Shown here: piece after piece, positions 9,119 to 20,200 of the stretch
Layout of the letters: each line of letters begins with the position of its first letter
How positions within the stretch are numbered: the stretch's first letter is position 1
Origin: Schistocephalus solidus
Lineage: Eukaryota; Platyhelminthes; Cestoda; Diphyllobothriidea; Diphyllobothriidae
Length of the DNA stretch: 64,000 bases
Direction: 5' to 3'
Assembly (NCBI GenBank): GCA_017591395.1
Contig: WEDG01000449.1
Location: 1 to 64,000, forward strand
Notes under the pieces: generated by a model
Told to the model about the DNA's origin: nothing
The model's database searches: none
The model's input: only the letters and a program-made list of their open reading frames with translations
Translations under genes and position numbers: made by a program

Positions 9119-12100
9119 CCCCATCTTCTACAATATTTATGGGAGCGCAACCCGAATAACGCCTGCTGTGCCCTGATGTGGCCCCTGTGTTGGTTCAACT
9201 TATCTACCACATGGCTCGTTTAGGGGGCACACACACACACTCAAGACATATAGAAGCCATGTACATAGCTCTTGATTTCATTCCCCATGCAATTGTTACG
9301 GCCTGATGATGAATTACTGAAAATGTGCGTTTGCCAGCTGACTTTTCAAATGAAACCGGAATTTTCGCTGAACTAAAAAATGTCAGGTTATCGCGGTACC
9401 CTCTATACTGTGGTTAGGCTCTCTCGCAAGACAGACAAGCTCTCTGCATCTTGCCTGTTGCAAATTTGTACTTTATATAATTTAAAGACTAGTTAACTCT
9501 TCACCCACTGTTATAAACTTGATTAATCTTTCTAAAAGTCTCATAATTACTTGAACATGGTATTGTTTACACTTAAGCATACGTACGAAAATATAAAAAT
9601 TATAAAAATCCTGCGAAATATCGAAATTTCACAGAAATTATCCGGGAACAGCAGGCAGTATCAATAGGTGGCTATCCATTCTAGTGCGCACTCGCGTTTG
9701 TGACATTTAGCCCCCCCCCCCACTGATTAACGTAGTCAGTCAAAACAATGGAGTAACTGGCAAACGAGCGTATTTGCTTTAGACCGCACGGAAAGACCAC
9801 AGTGTTTCATAGCCTATTGCGTAGATTCACTCACAGACATCTGTCGCCAACCAGGTCATTTGGGTGTAGTGATCATTATTTAAAGTCCGGGGCATGTGTA
9901 CGTTCCTTGAACTGTCTTCCTATAAAGTCCTCTTGAGGCATTGAAACAAGCCTGCAGCGGCAATAAGATTTTTTTAAAATAATTAAGCGCACCTCGTTGC
10001 CTCTCCTATAAGGCTGAGATTACCACAGTTCTCGTATGATGGTTGCCTTGCTTCATGGTTCGTGGGGCAGGAGGCTGGGAGGGTTGGGGTACACTGATCC
10101 TTAGCCGACCGTCAGTATATGCGGTTTGATAGGCACATGTCCAATGAACTCTGAAGGATGCTGAAGCTCCCGCTAACTGATGGCTTTGGAAGTGCATCTT
10201 TCTGCAATTTCCCTGTTGTCACCATTAATTTACTCTATGTATTAACAGAACCTTTTAAACTACTGACCTTTCAGTTTTTATTCGTCTTTAGATCAACATT
10301 TCTACAACCTCTTGTTTCGTCAGAGGCTCGTAAATAACATGGTCTATTCTTCAACTGAGAAATGTTATAACGATTTGGATAGAAATAGCAATATCTGTTA
10401 GTAAAATAAATGATCACGACGCTTGTGACATCTGCACACTCTGAGCGTTTCGCCACTCTCCACTTCTTCGAATCTCTTCCGAGAAAACAGTGTTTTAAAA
10501 GTCTCCCAATTTATTTTATAGTGCAAATATATTGGAAAATCCAAGCCGAAACTTCTCAATAACCTGAAATATTTGAGCTGTGGGATGCGTAGAACCGATG
10601 GCTTCTCACCACTTTCATTCCAAGTTGCGTTATGTCACCTACTGGTTAACTGCTTGGATGTCTGCCGCATCGGGTTCAGGGCTACTCATGTTCGCGGCAA
10701 AGTTATCCACTTTTTCTTCCCTGACAGCTGACTTTGATATCAACTTTTCCGATTTTAGCGGTGTGACACCGAAGTTGTTAGTCGAAGTCAGTCTTCGGTA
10801 ATTACGTACCTCTGTAATAGTTATCTCTCGTCGCTAAGCGACTCCACTATGCTGTCGCGCGAGAACCGCAAAGTATGTCGCTTGTTCGGCTGTTGACTGC
10901 TTTTTTTTTCCTTCCTTTGGTTTTTCTCTCTGGTCGTCTGCACTCGCATGATCGTCCGGAAAAGGTGTTTTACAGTTCGTCCAGTGGTTAAGCGCATTTC
11001 ACTCTCACTGGCTCATTTTGAAGGCCAAACGAATCGAACAGCGGCCAGGACAACCAATCAGGAGGTAGTTGTTTTCCTCTCATTGTTCAAGCCGCAGTGG
11101 GAAGCCGTAGCTTTTCAGGCGGGGAAAACGCATACAGATCCATGGGATTTTCAGAGGAAAACAGACTATGACTTGGGCTAGATGCAACGCTTTTTGTTGT
11201 GTTTGATAGACCTCGACTCTTGACCGTCTGCGCTGTTTGGTGTGCGCATATTTGAGTTTCTGATCACCTTCAGCGCTTGGGGCTATGATTGGTTAACCGC
11301 AGGTGGAGGAAGTCCAAACAGCACCACCTCAGCCTGCCAAAGTCCCTGCCGATACCCTTCTTCCGAATTATTTTTTTGGTTTTGTTAGGGCTGCATTTCC
11401 CTCCACCAAGTGGCCCGTTTAAACTTTTTGCATTATTTATTGTGCTTAATAAAAATGCCGGTGCATTCTTTTCGGTGCATCAGATGTGCAAATTTTGGGT
11501 CTCCAAACTATTTATCAGCGTGTTTTTTTAACTCGGATAATCATATATTGGTCTGAAAAGAACTTGTCGAAGGCAAACATATGCTGTGAACGGTTGTGCG
11601 ACAATTTTCGCAAGGTTAAATTTTTGCTGTAACTATTGTCCTCAGTAGTTACAACCTGAGTCTACCTGTTGACCAAGTAAACATTTAAGGGGATAGGCGG
11701 TTGGCTCTGGAATATTTAAACATCAGTAAATCCATTGAAAAAAGCACCAAATTAGTTGCGGAATAAACATGATACCGCATGAGCAGAGGCGCTTAGCTTT
11801 AAGCCAATAACTCCACCATTGTGTTTTGGGCTCGCATCCCCTCAGATGCAATCGGGACTTATTAGTGTCGCTTACGTTTGAAATTTGCTGATCTGTGCTG
11901 ATTGGCGCACGGAATACGTGTGTTTTTATCTGAACTCTGACGTCTCCGTGTGCGCAGTTCGCGTTTTAACAGACTGCAAACAAGCCTCAACTGGCCATTT
12001 CGCTGTCCGCTACCTTAGTGAGTAAGAGGTCGCGATAACTGACTGCTCGTCGCTCTTTAACCGTTTGCATGAACTTCAGACCGGAGTTTTATGGCAACAG

Positions 12101-12433
12101 ACTTACCATAGCCTCCTGTGGAGTCGGAATAAGTCAATAGGCGCCTGTGCTCTAATATCGCTTGCTGGTTTCCTTCCTACCTTTGAATCCGCTAGGAACG
12201 TATAGACTGATGTATTGATTTGAATGGATTTTCAGCCGTTCATGGCAGCAGGAAAAAATGACGTCAAATCCTGTACAGCATTTTGCACATTTTTTTGTTC
12301 GGCTCGCATCCTTCCACTCACCCCTTGTTCACCAACGTTTGGTAATTTTTAGGTTCTGTTGCCTCAGTGCGAGTATGTACCCATCATTTTCCTGGCCTAA
12401 GTGATTGGATGTAATGTTTCATTCCTAATTTGG
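9119..12433. other. No recognised gene
   Basis: About 3.3 kb with no recognisable protein. It holds the anonymous repeat at about 9645-9785 that matches 4685-4810, and a run of about eleven Cs at 9711-9721. Open frames at 10006-10197 (minus), 10580-10801, 10948-11181 and 11289-11531 show no family motif and low-quality composition. Confidence 0.5.
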
Positions 12434-12715
12434 CTTTTATGGCGCTCCCACTCCATGGGACCCTAGCCAGATGTTGTGGTACGCCCAGGGGCGGCTCTGG
12501 CTGCGCTACTCACCTGCGCCCTCGCCCGCCTTCTGTCTTTCTGCCCTGGTAATAAAACCAGGCACAGGTGGGGCAGGAGGAGAGGGTGTGGTGCCTGCAG
12601 CACTTTCCTACTGCCATTATAACCTAATTAACGCGCAAGTCACCGTCCCTGCCCTCACCCTAGTGTGCTACACACGCTGAATCTAATAGGAATTGCCGGT
12701 CGAACTATCGATTGA
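12434..12715 (+). repeat. SINE-like repeat, copy 3
   Basis: Begins TTTATGGCGCTCCCACTCC, as does copy 4. It continues with GTTGTGGTACGCCCAGG, CACCTGCGCCCTCGCCC, GGCACAGGTGGGGCAGGAGG and CGCAAGTCACCGTCCCTG. It is more diverged than copies 1 and 4. Confidence 0.7.
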
Positions 12716-13404
12716 TTGTTGGGTCACCTGAAGCTACTGGCCTGTGTTCGTCATCTTTGTCTAATACCATAAATGGGACTGCATAGATGCATGGTTTGCG
12801 CCCGTTTTTTCCTTTTTATTATATTTGTGAGTAAATGTATATGCCTATCCCATCTTCTTTAAAGTCTACAGGCCTATTATCGCACGCTTGTCCTTTAGGT
12901 CGGTCGAAGAAGAGGCTGTTCTCGTGCGTGCTCAACCACTCCTACCACCAAGCTAAAGCCGGCCGCGTTTATGGGACCAGTTATATGTGTACAGGCTAAT
13001 CGGTCGTAACCGAATCCCAAATCATGTCTCCCTGTGTTTGTGATTTCCTTTAATATTCACCCACTGCCATCACCTAATCTTTTTTCATGCATGAGATTCC
13101 ATCAGGCTCTTTTGCTCGGTATCTGTTTTTCGCTTCCACTCGAGTCTTGGGCCAATTTATTATGTCCTTTTTTTCACCCATACTTCTTCCATCGCCTCCC
13201 ACAGGGCGTACATGTCTTTCACTCCTAGATTTCTTCTCTCATTTCCGCTTCCTCATGAGGCGTCTTTTGCGTAGTTTCGCTGTCTTTTCTTTTTTTTTCG
13301 CTCTCGCAAATAAATGAATGGACTTCACTCAACAGTTGTTGACCTTGTCATTGCTTTTCAACCAGGACATCTTGCATGATTTCTCGTCCATGTCACTCTC
13401 TTTG
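12716..13404. other. No recognised gene
   Basis: T- and C-rich sequence. Two overlapping open frames at 13034-13317 are rich in Phe, Leu and Ser but reflect the pyrimidine-rich strand. No family recognised. Confidence 0.5.
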
Positions 13405-13756
13405 TTCAGTTCAGTTTATGAAGGAAAATATAGGCAAACGCCTTTGAACTCTCTCTTGGTTACAGTATGGTTAAAGAGGCACTGATACATCAGGAAAATT
13501 AAAAAAAGGTGGTTTACATAATAGCGTGCGGAAAATAAGCAGCTGTTGGCTACTCGAAGATTAAACATAACCGTGTGCTCACATATGATGCGTACTTGCT
13601 ATTGTCGATAGCAATAATCTTGTGAGTGAGGTATATGCCACGAGTTTGAGATAATACGTAATGCTATATAACGGTACTACAATATAGAAAGTAGTATTGC
13701 AATAATAAGAATGTGATTCAACTGGGACGTGACTATGAAGTTCTAGTGGTATTATA

Positions 13757-15065
13757 GTGGCCACGGCCGGTTTTTTCTTTGAAAACTCAACGGAAGTAGC
13801 CATAAAAACATCTAGAGGCAGAGAATTTCAAGCGTCAACCACCCTCTTGGAGAAGAATAACTTTCGTGTGTCCAGTCTGGCCGAAGTCACACGTAGTTTG
13901 AGTGGAGGATCTCTCAAGTTCGTGGTTGTTGCTAACTGGAAGAAGTCTCTAGGTAAAAGGCAGCAGTCCTGACCGTACATTATACGGAATGTTTGTATCA
14001 GATCACCTTATAGCTGCCTGTAACTCAAGGGAAAGAGATCAAGGTTAGCTAATCGGGTTTCATAGGGTAATGAGCCCTGTCCAGTCACAAGTTTGGTTGC
14101 ATGCCTTTGAACCGCTTCGAGGATATTGAGGTCCTTCGCAGTCCAGGGTCTCCAAGCTTGGATAGCAACCTCAAATTGTGGCTGCACAAAAGTTCGAAAG
14201 ACCTTGTCAAAGCAGTCTTCATCAAAGGCAGAGAAAACCCGCTTGACAAGGTACAGAGCCGAAATCGCAGACCTGACTACCTTTGAAAAGTGCAGCGAGG
14301 GTTTAAGGGAGGTCAAGATCCACACTCAAAAGTCCTGCGCTTCAACTACTTGCTATGGTAAACCATTCAGGCAGTTATCCATGAGGTTTGGAGTGCTAGT
14401 TATACCGAATCGTAGAATAGTGTATTTGTTTTCATTGAACGGCAAAAGCCAGTCCTTCGACCATTGTTGAAGTCAGTTTCGGTTTTCCTGCAACTGCTTT
14501 ACGTCAGCTGCAGTTCGGATAACCTCCATAGCTTACTTTCATCCGCAAACATTGTGACATCAAAATCCAGTTCATTGACGCAGTCTTTGACGTACAAAAT
14601 GAACAGAGAAGGGCCAAGAACGGAGCCCTGGAGAACACCACTTTCAACCGCAACCTCCGCCGACTGCTGGTTACCGGCATGGACGGTTTGAGAGCGACCA
14701 AATAAGAAGTTTTGGATGCATTTCAGGAGATTACCCCTAGTGCCTGTTCGGTTGAGCTTGTGTTTGGGTCGCTGGTGTGGGACCCTATCAAATGCCTTCT
14801 TAAAGTCAATCTAGACTGCGTAAAGCGCATTCCCGTCATCAACTGCTCGAGTCCACTGTTCCAAACAATAGAGCAAGTTCTTTAAGCAAGACCTACCACT
14901 TCGGAATCCATGTGGCACATTGGATAATAATTTATGCTGATTATTATATTTTTTCCATTGGGGTCTGTTATCCAGTCTCTTACGTGAAATCGGGCAGTGG
15001 TTGCTGAGGAGAATATGCGATAACTCATTGAACCATTCCCAATCCTCGGCCACATTGCCGGAAAC
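13757..15065 (-). pseudogene. Element A reverse transcriptase (deleted, FADE variant)
   Basis: RT pieces are read from several frames: HGFRSGRSCLKNLLY, then QWTRAVDDGNALYAV, then a VLQGSVLGPSLFILYVKDC block, motif C as MFADESKLW, and the C-terminal IQAWRPWTAKDL, VQRHATKLV, LPYETRLANLDLFPLSYRQL. The motif C pair is Asp-Glu instead of Asp-Asp, which should abolish or cripple polymerisation. A deletion removes the fingers: PQWKKYNNQ is joined directly to HKLLSNVPHGFR. The C-terminus decays into ATSVEFSKKK near 13760. What follows to 13405 is 3' UTR or diverged sequence. Confidence 0.85.
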
Positions 15066-15067
15066 AG

Positions 15068-15348
15068 AGAGAGAGAGAACTACGCTTTATTTTGAAAGTA
15101 ATATTCCAAAAATTTCAGCGAAAAAGGTCCTCCATTAACCATGAAGAATCGTTCTTGAATGCACCTCAAAATATCGATCAATTTGGACTTGCTTCAAAAT
15201 GTTGCCAGCGTCGTGCGCTGATGACCTCATTTTTGTTGTTCGAATAAACAAATATGGTTAAAATTCAGTATATAAAGGGTGAAATAGGCCAATCGAAGTA
15301 CATATAAGAGGATTCACATGTGAATGGAGAGCAGAAAAGATGGCGGCT
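15068..15348. other. Insertion of about 280 bp inside element A
   Basis: This sequence is absent from the otherwise near-identical element B at the matching position (about 35150). It starts with a short GA run and contains GTATATAAAGGG. No coding or structural family recognised. It may be a small non-autonomous element or filler DNA. Confidence 0.55.
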
Positions 15349-16145
15349 CAATTTAAAATGCCCGCCAGATTCTCAGACGATGCTGCTGAGTTGAGTCTTA
15401 TTTGATCAAAGTCACCATGCCAAATATTTCTTCTAAATCTGGTGGGCTGTTCAGGCACCGAAAACATTGAATAGTCCCAGTCAAGTACGACGTGGTCACT
15501 CCGACCTAGGGGAGGTAGATGTGGCACCTCATTAATATTATCTAGCGATTTTGTAAACAACAGGTTCAAACAGTTTGACTGCTGTCCCTCCCGCACCCTC
15601 GTTGGAAATAAGACATGCTGAGGGAGGAATGACCTCAGTGCCATGTCCAAAAACGTCGGTCAAAAGCTAGTTCTGGACCACCTGCATATACTGAACTCCA
15701 GTCAGTGAGCGGTGCATTGATGTCGCCCATTATTAAGACGTCAGATCGAGAGGAAAATCTTTCTAGCTCTTCTAACAGGCGAGCGTCAGCCTTAAATTCA
15801 CTTCTTGGTGGTCCGTAGACGGTCAGGACTTCAAGGCTGTGTGATCTCGGCACCTTTAAAGTGAGTCAAAAAGCCTCGAAGTTGCATGCAAACTGTTCTG
15901 TTTTTTCTGACACAAGGAGTCTGCGTTGTACGTAGGTAACAACGCCTCCTCCCTGCCGCCCTTCCCGGACTCTTCGAAATAGCTGATAGCCAGGTATAGT
16001 TAACTTACGGTCGTCCACGCGTTGGGAGAACCAGGTTTCTGTCAAGGAAATTACGCGTGGTTAGAGATCACAGACATGGATCTTCATCTCGTCAAACTTT
16101 GATAACATGCTTTGCGCATTGGTGTACATGAATTTTATTTTTCGG
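15349..16145 (-). pseudogene. Element A APE-type endonuclease
   Basis: Starts KIKFMYTNAQSMLSKFDEMK and continues with LTETWFS, a Gly-rich REGRQGGGVVTYV, SLEVLTVYGPPRS, VLIMGDINAPLTDW (Asp and Asn of the metal site), and RVREGQQSNCLNLLFT-like sequence. It ends with the catalytic LGRSDHVVLDW. Frame breaks occur near 15650 and 15850, and a stop lies in the ETW region. Nearly identical to the endonuclease of element B. Confidence 0.85.
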
Positions 16146-16229
16146 TCTAAGGGACATGTGGTTGCGATGCGGCTCGAGCCTTCAGTTAATGCCTCGGCTG
16201 CGCGATCGTCCCGCCCAACGGAAGAATGG

Positions 16230-17100
16230 TGGACGCTGCCTCACTTGGTTGTTGTAGATAACCAAATTTAGCTTCCTCTCGCTGAACTGCTGTCTCAGTT
16301 CTAGAACTAATACGCAACGTTTCAACCTTTCTGCTGGTGAGAAGTGCCGTTTAAAAAAACGCCGGTCTTGGAGCCTTTTATTGTAAATTGCCTGGAAAGA
16401 ATGAGACTAAACTGCTCGCTACTGATTAGCACAACTTTAATAGGTCTGGGGCGTGTTTATTCCGGTGGGCTTTCTCCCCGCTTTGATTACTTCGGCTGCC
16501 TCAGAGGGTTCCAAAATGATTTTAAGTAGGCCATGAAAGAGTGTTGGGTCATCCGAAACTTGATTCTGGGAGTCCCTGAATAATGACACATTTTTCCCTA
16601 TCAGTTTTATTTTGTATCTACCATCGGGGTGCCGTTCGCTAAATTATGTATTGCTCTGACACTATTAGCTGTGGATGGCGGAGCAGATACTTGTTCATGG
16701 CCTGCCTTACCAGAATTGGGATAAGCACCTGACACAGAGGGCAGTGGTTAGTAATCAGTAGTTATGGTGGGGGAATGGATAGCACTGCTTGTACTGGGTT
16801 TATCAAGCTCGTAATGTTTTTGCGATTCGTTAATTTTTTTAGGGCCCATGGCATCTACCTTGATAGGCGGCACAATCGTCGTCGTTTCTGGTTCGGGTTT
16901 GGCGGACGTATTTCTTGATAGCCATTGTCGATTACTCTTTGCCTTTTTACTGAAAGATTTATTATTTTCTTGTTGTTTCGAGTTCTCTCGCTAGTCGTTT
17001 TCATCTTGCATTTTCACTGTTTGTTTTGGGGCTGCCGTAACAGCTACTGAAAGTGTTGCTTGCGTACCTTTTACCTCACCTCGTGCGCCATCTCATACCA
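16230..17100 (-). pseudogene. Element A ORF1 relic
   Basis: No long open frame survives. The nucleotide sequence runs in parallel with the ORF1 region of element B (36140-36920), with many small differences. Recognisable pieces on the minus strand include the region corresponding to the B RNA-binding segment (LPES...RV...DL) near 16500-16590. The function of ORF1 proteins of this group is RNA binding during retrotransposition (family knowledge). Similarity to B ends near 17080-17105. Confidence 0.65.
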
Positions 17101-17387
17101 GCGTACCCTCCCAATTGCATTTTTCCTTCTAATTACTCCTCCAGAAGAGAAAAGCGAAGGTAGGGTAAGCCAACTCCGCAACTCATTGGTCGTCATAGGA
17201 TAGTTTGAAACCTGCTGGTCGATTGGTTGCCGGTAACACTAAAGCTGATTGGCGATTTCCGTTGCTGACATTATTACCTCCACGGGGTGGTCGAAGTCAG
17301 TAAGGTAAGAATGACTTATCTGGCCACCTAAATCGGATAGGGGAACAGGAATGCCCCGCCCACTTAGAATAGGTGGCCATTCGATAA

Positions 17388-17620
17388 ATTTTAGGGTGGG
17401 TTAATATTCCCGTGTTATAACTCTAACTCTAACCCTTGCATAAAACTAACCCTAGCTCTTTCAGGAACCTGATCTCTACAGGTAACAAGAACCCAAATCT
17501 TAACCTTAAGGGTAATTGTGACCCTAACTCTGACCTTACACCCACACTTAAACCTTACCGAAACCTACCCTTCACCTTTAATCCAAAACCTAATTTACCC
17601 GGAATGTGGCAAAAACCACA
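17388..17620. repeat. Degenerate telomere-like tract (CCTAA orientation)
   Basis: Many CCTAA, CTAAC and AACCC units in a degenerate array. It is bounded on the left by GGGTTAATATTCCCG and on the right by CGGAATGTGGCAAAAACCAC. Similar tracts with a related boundary occur at 23388, 23940, 34045, 38120, 40640 and 45890. Confidence 0.7.
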
Positions 17621-18645
17621 TGTATTACGGGTGGTTCCTGTGCTCAGGACCTGCTTGGGCGGCCATGTAAGGTATCCTTATCCTCAGTGTTCCTGTTGTG
17701 TTGCTTTTTGTTTTTGTTTCTCCTTTGTTTTGCAAGAGTACTGTGGGAGATTGGACACACAGCCGTTTACTACTCCTATTACGCCTCGTTCAGCTGGGCC
17801 CTGCGTCCATTTTGATCGCTAGTCGATGCTCACACCATACTCTACCGTATATGATACTACTGATGTACGTATTTGTCTATGCCATTTTGATTATAGCAAC
17901 CAATTGACTGTAGGATAATATCTCCCCGAGGCTTCTCAACATTTTGTATGGAGCAAAAGTTAACTAGCATGTAATAATTTACCGTTACATACACTGGTAC
18001 ACGCTCCCTTTTGATGTTCCGGATGCGCTTCGGAAGCATATCTCACAAGATGCTCTTTATCGTTGTCTATAACTCCGGTATGCCCGACAGGATTTATTTC
18101 ACCTTTATAAACTTCCACACCTCAGTAGGGTTCCAAAATAGTCTACGACAATTACTAACGGAGCCAAAGACATTTACCATGTATACTACCAGTTTCTACC
18201 ACTACTTGCACAACGGTCTTGTTAGTGGCACTGTCTGATAGCTTTTCTGAAGATGTCTATGCAGCGATCGAATCATCGTCCCCATGGACATTAAACACAC
18301 ATTACTTCGACCAACAAGGTTCGTCACTGTCACGGTGTTGACTTGCGCGTAAATTTGTTTGTGGCGCAGCGGACTCGTACCCCATCAAACTTACCCCGCT
18401 CAACCACAGTGCCCCAGTGGCAAGACAAGATGATTGGTGATCGACGTGGACGTAGCAGCTGGGAAAGCCAAGCGCCTAGTCTGCGCGTGCCACACACTAC
18501 ATGCGTCCTCATTCCACGCATGTCGGGCCTCAATTGGGTCAAGAGGCTCTTTGATCTCGCAGATATTCCAAACCCTATTAAGAGCTATTGCAGTCCGACA
18601 CCTTTTCCAGAAGCTAATCAGGTTATCTCATCACCTTTCAGCCTC
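17621..18645. other. No recognised gene
   Basis: Open frames at 17606-17907 and 18343-18666 lack family motifs. The first is hydrophobic (Phe, Leu) because of T-rich DNA. The second lies just upstream of the RTE scrap and may be element-flanking sequence. Confidence 0.45.
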
Positions 18646-18647
18646 CC

Positions 18648-18774
18648 CAGCAAAATAAAGGCGTAGTTCTACGAAAACCTGCACACCCTTGTGCCTGTGC
18701 TGAAGGCGGACTTGTCGGTTGGCCTCAACAATTTTAACGCCGCTGTAGGCACAGCTTACGTCACTTGGGTTGGA
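18648..18774 (+). pseudogene. RTE endonuclease scrap
   Basis: One frame reads FYENLHTLVPVLKADLSV and NNFNAAVGTAYVTWVG. It lines up with [20 protein letters not shown] and [16 protein letters not shown] of the RTE endonuclease at 7415-8262. A stop just before the first Phe and loss of the catalytic Asp (GDFN to NNFN) show decay. It is a fragment of about 40 residues on the plus strand. Confidence 0.7.
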
Positions 18775-19916
18775 TGATGTTTGATCCCTACGAAGTAGGT
18801 TGATGCGTTAGCAGTGGACGCTTGCTGGGTTCTTGGACTAGACAAGATCGCATAATCAGAATGAGGTGCTTGTGAGGTGCAGGACAAAATTCTCGGCTCA
18901 CTATCGTCGGTTTTATTTCGAAAATAAGCCTGCAAATGCAGCCACAGAGGCGGCTTGAAGGGAAAAGTCAGCGCGGAAGCCGAATTCAATGATGGTAGAC
19001 TCGGGTGAGCGTAGCAGATAGTATTATGACCACATTCAGAACCTGGATGACGGAAATATCGCGTCTATCTGGAAAGGGTAGTGAGATGCCATCCACGCCA
19101 GGGTAACTGAAGTCATCAGATATGCACGCGGAAGAATCTATAACCAGTTCTACGATGGTGAGGACAAGAGATACTGATTGATTTTTGGAAAACCTACTCC
19201 ACATGATCTCTACGTAGAACAGACCATGTCACAGTCACCCTCTTCTAATGCCGTCGCAAACTGCGGTTGCGGAAGATACAAAACACTCAGAGCCACACAG
19301 ATCAAGCAGTTTGGTGGAGGTGGAGCAGGTTTGCTGTCAGAAAATTCATGAAGTCGGAAGCACTTGGCCGTGCATTTCGTGAGCGTCCTTAACCGCAGAT
19401 TTGCCATCTACAGAGAAGGCATGCTAAAACGCGAATGTACAAAACGAATTAGGCAACCATAAGATGTTATAATGGCGCGCTCTAAGAACACTGAATGCAT
19501 AGAATAGAAACTTCATATTGTCATACCCTGTCATTTGAGGGGAGACCGGCGCTGATTAGTGCAAAGACTTTCTCCCTTCAATATAGGAGGCTATTTTTCA
19601 TTAGGAGGTTGTTATTCCCTATGAGCTATGAACTGCCTCGAATACTTCAGTAAATAGTCATAAGGCTCATCTTAAGATAATTGTTTATGACATAAGCGCT
19701 TCTTTTCATATGGTTGAGGACAGCGTCACACACAGAATGCAGACTTTAGTTCGATCAGACGAATAACAGTGCATAGGTTCTTAATTTTTTTCAGCATTAT
19801 TTGATGCTTTATGAGGATTAAGTAACCTAATAGCAGATGCAATTTCCCTGAATAGTAGAGAAAATATGATTCCTAGGTGGTAAGTCAGAAAAAGAAGAAG
19901 AAGAATGGGCGTTCAC
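18775..19916. other. No recognised gene
   Basis: Open frames at 18756-19407 on the minus strand show no family motif. A short GAA run lies at about 19893-19905. Confidence 0.45.
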
Positions 19917-20200
19917 CAGTAGAGGTTTATTAGGTGTCTGACGTTCCGGGTAGTTGTTTCGTCTACCCATCTTCAGAGACTGGAGCGTCAGACTCACAGT
20001 TCTCTCTTATTATATGCCCCTCTGCCTATATATGCCTAGCCTGCCAATACTGACTGTGCGCTGCGTCCCACTTGGGTCGCCGATGCCGCCCCCCTCACCG
20101 ACCGCCTGCGTTGCCACGTCAGCTTGCGTCTCACAATGGCTCCTTTCACCCCCGCCGCCGTCATCCCTGTTGACCACATGTGCTGCCGCATCAAAGTAAA
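19917..20200 (-). mobile_element. Penelope-like terminal (pLTR) fragment
   Basis: On the minus strand this holds CATATATAGGC (TATA-like), then CTCTGAAGATGGGTAGACG, AAACAACTACCCGGAACGTC, and AATAAACCTCTACTGG. GGGTAG and CTACCC form a 6-bp hairpin. I recall this arrangement from flatworm Penelope terminal repeats, where hammerhead-ribozyme-like cores occur. The core here (CTGAAGA, CGAAAC, GTC) is suggestive, but its stem II does not pair canonically. Confidence 0.55.

Larger units (their letters stand above)
13405..17105 (-). mobile_element. CR1-like non-LTR retrotransposon A (internal deletion)
   Basis: A minus-strand element with, from the right, ORF1 (about 17100-16230), APE endonuclease (about 16145-15350) and RT (about 15065-13757). 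The 3' end near 13405 (reverse complement GCCTATATTTTCC, then AACTGAACTGAA) matches the 3' end of element C at about 29070-29105. The 5' three quarters match element B (34295-37240) very closely. An insertion of about 280 bp at 15068-15348, absent from B, sits between EN and RT, and the central RT is deleted. Many frameshifts make it inactive. Confidence 0.88.
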
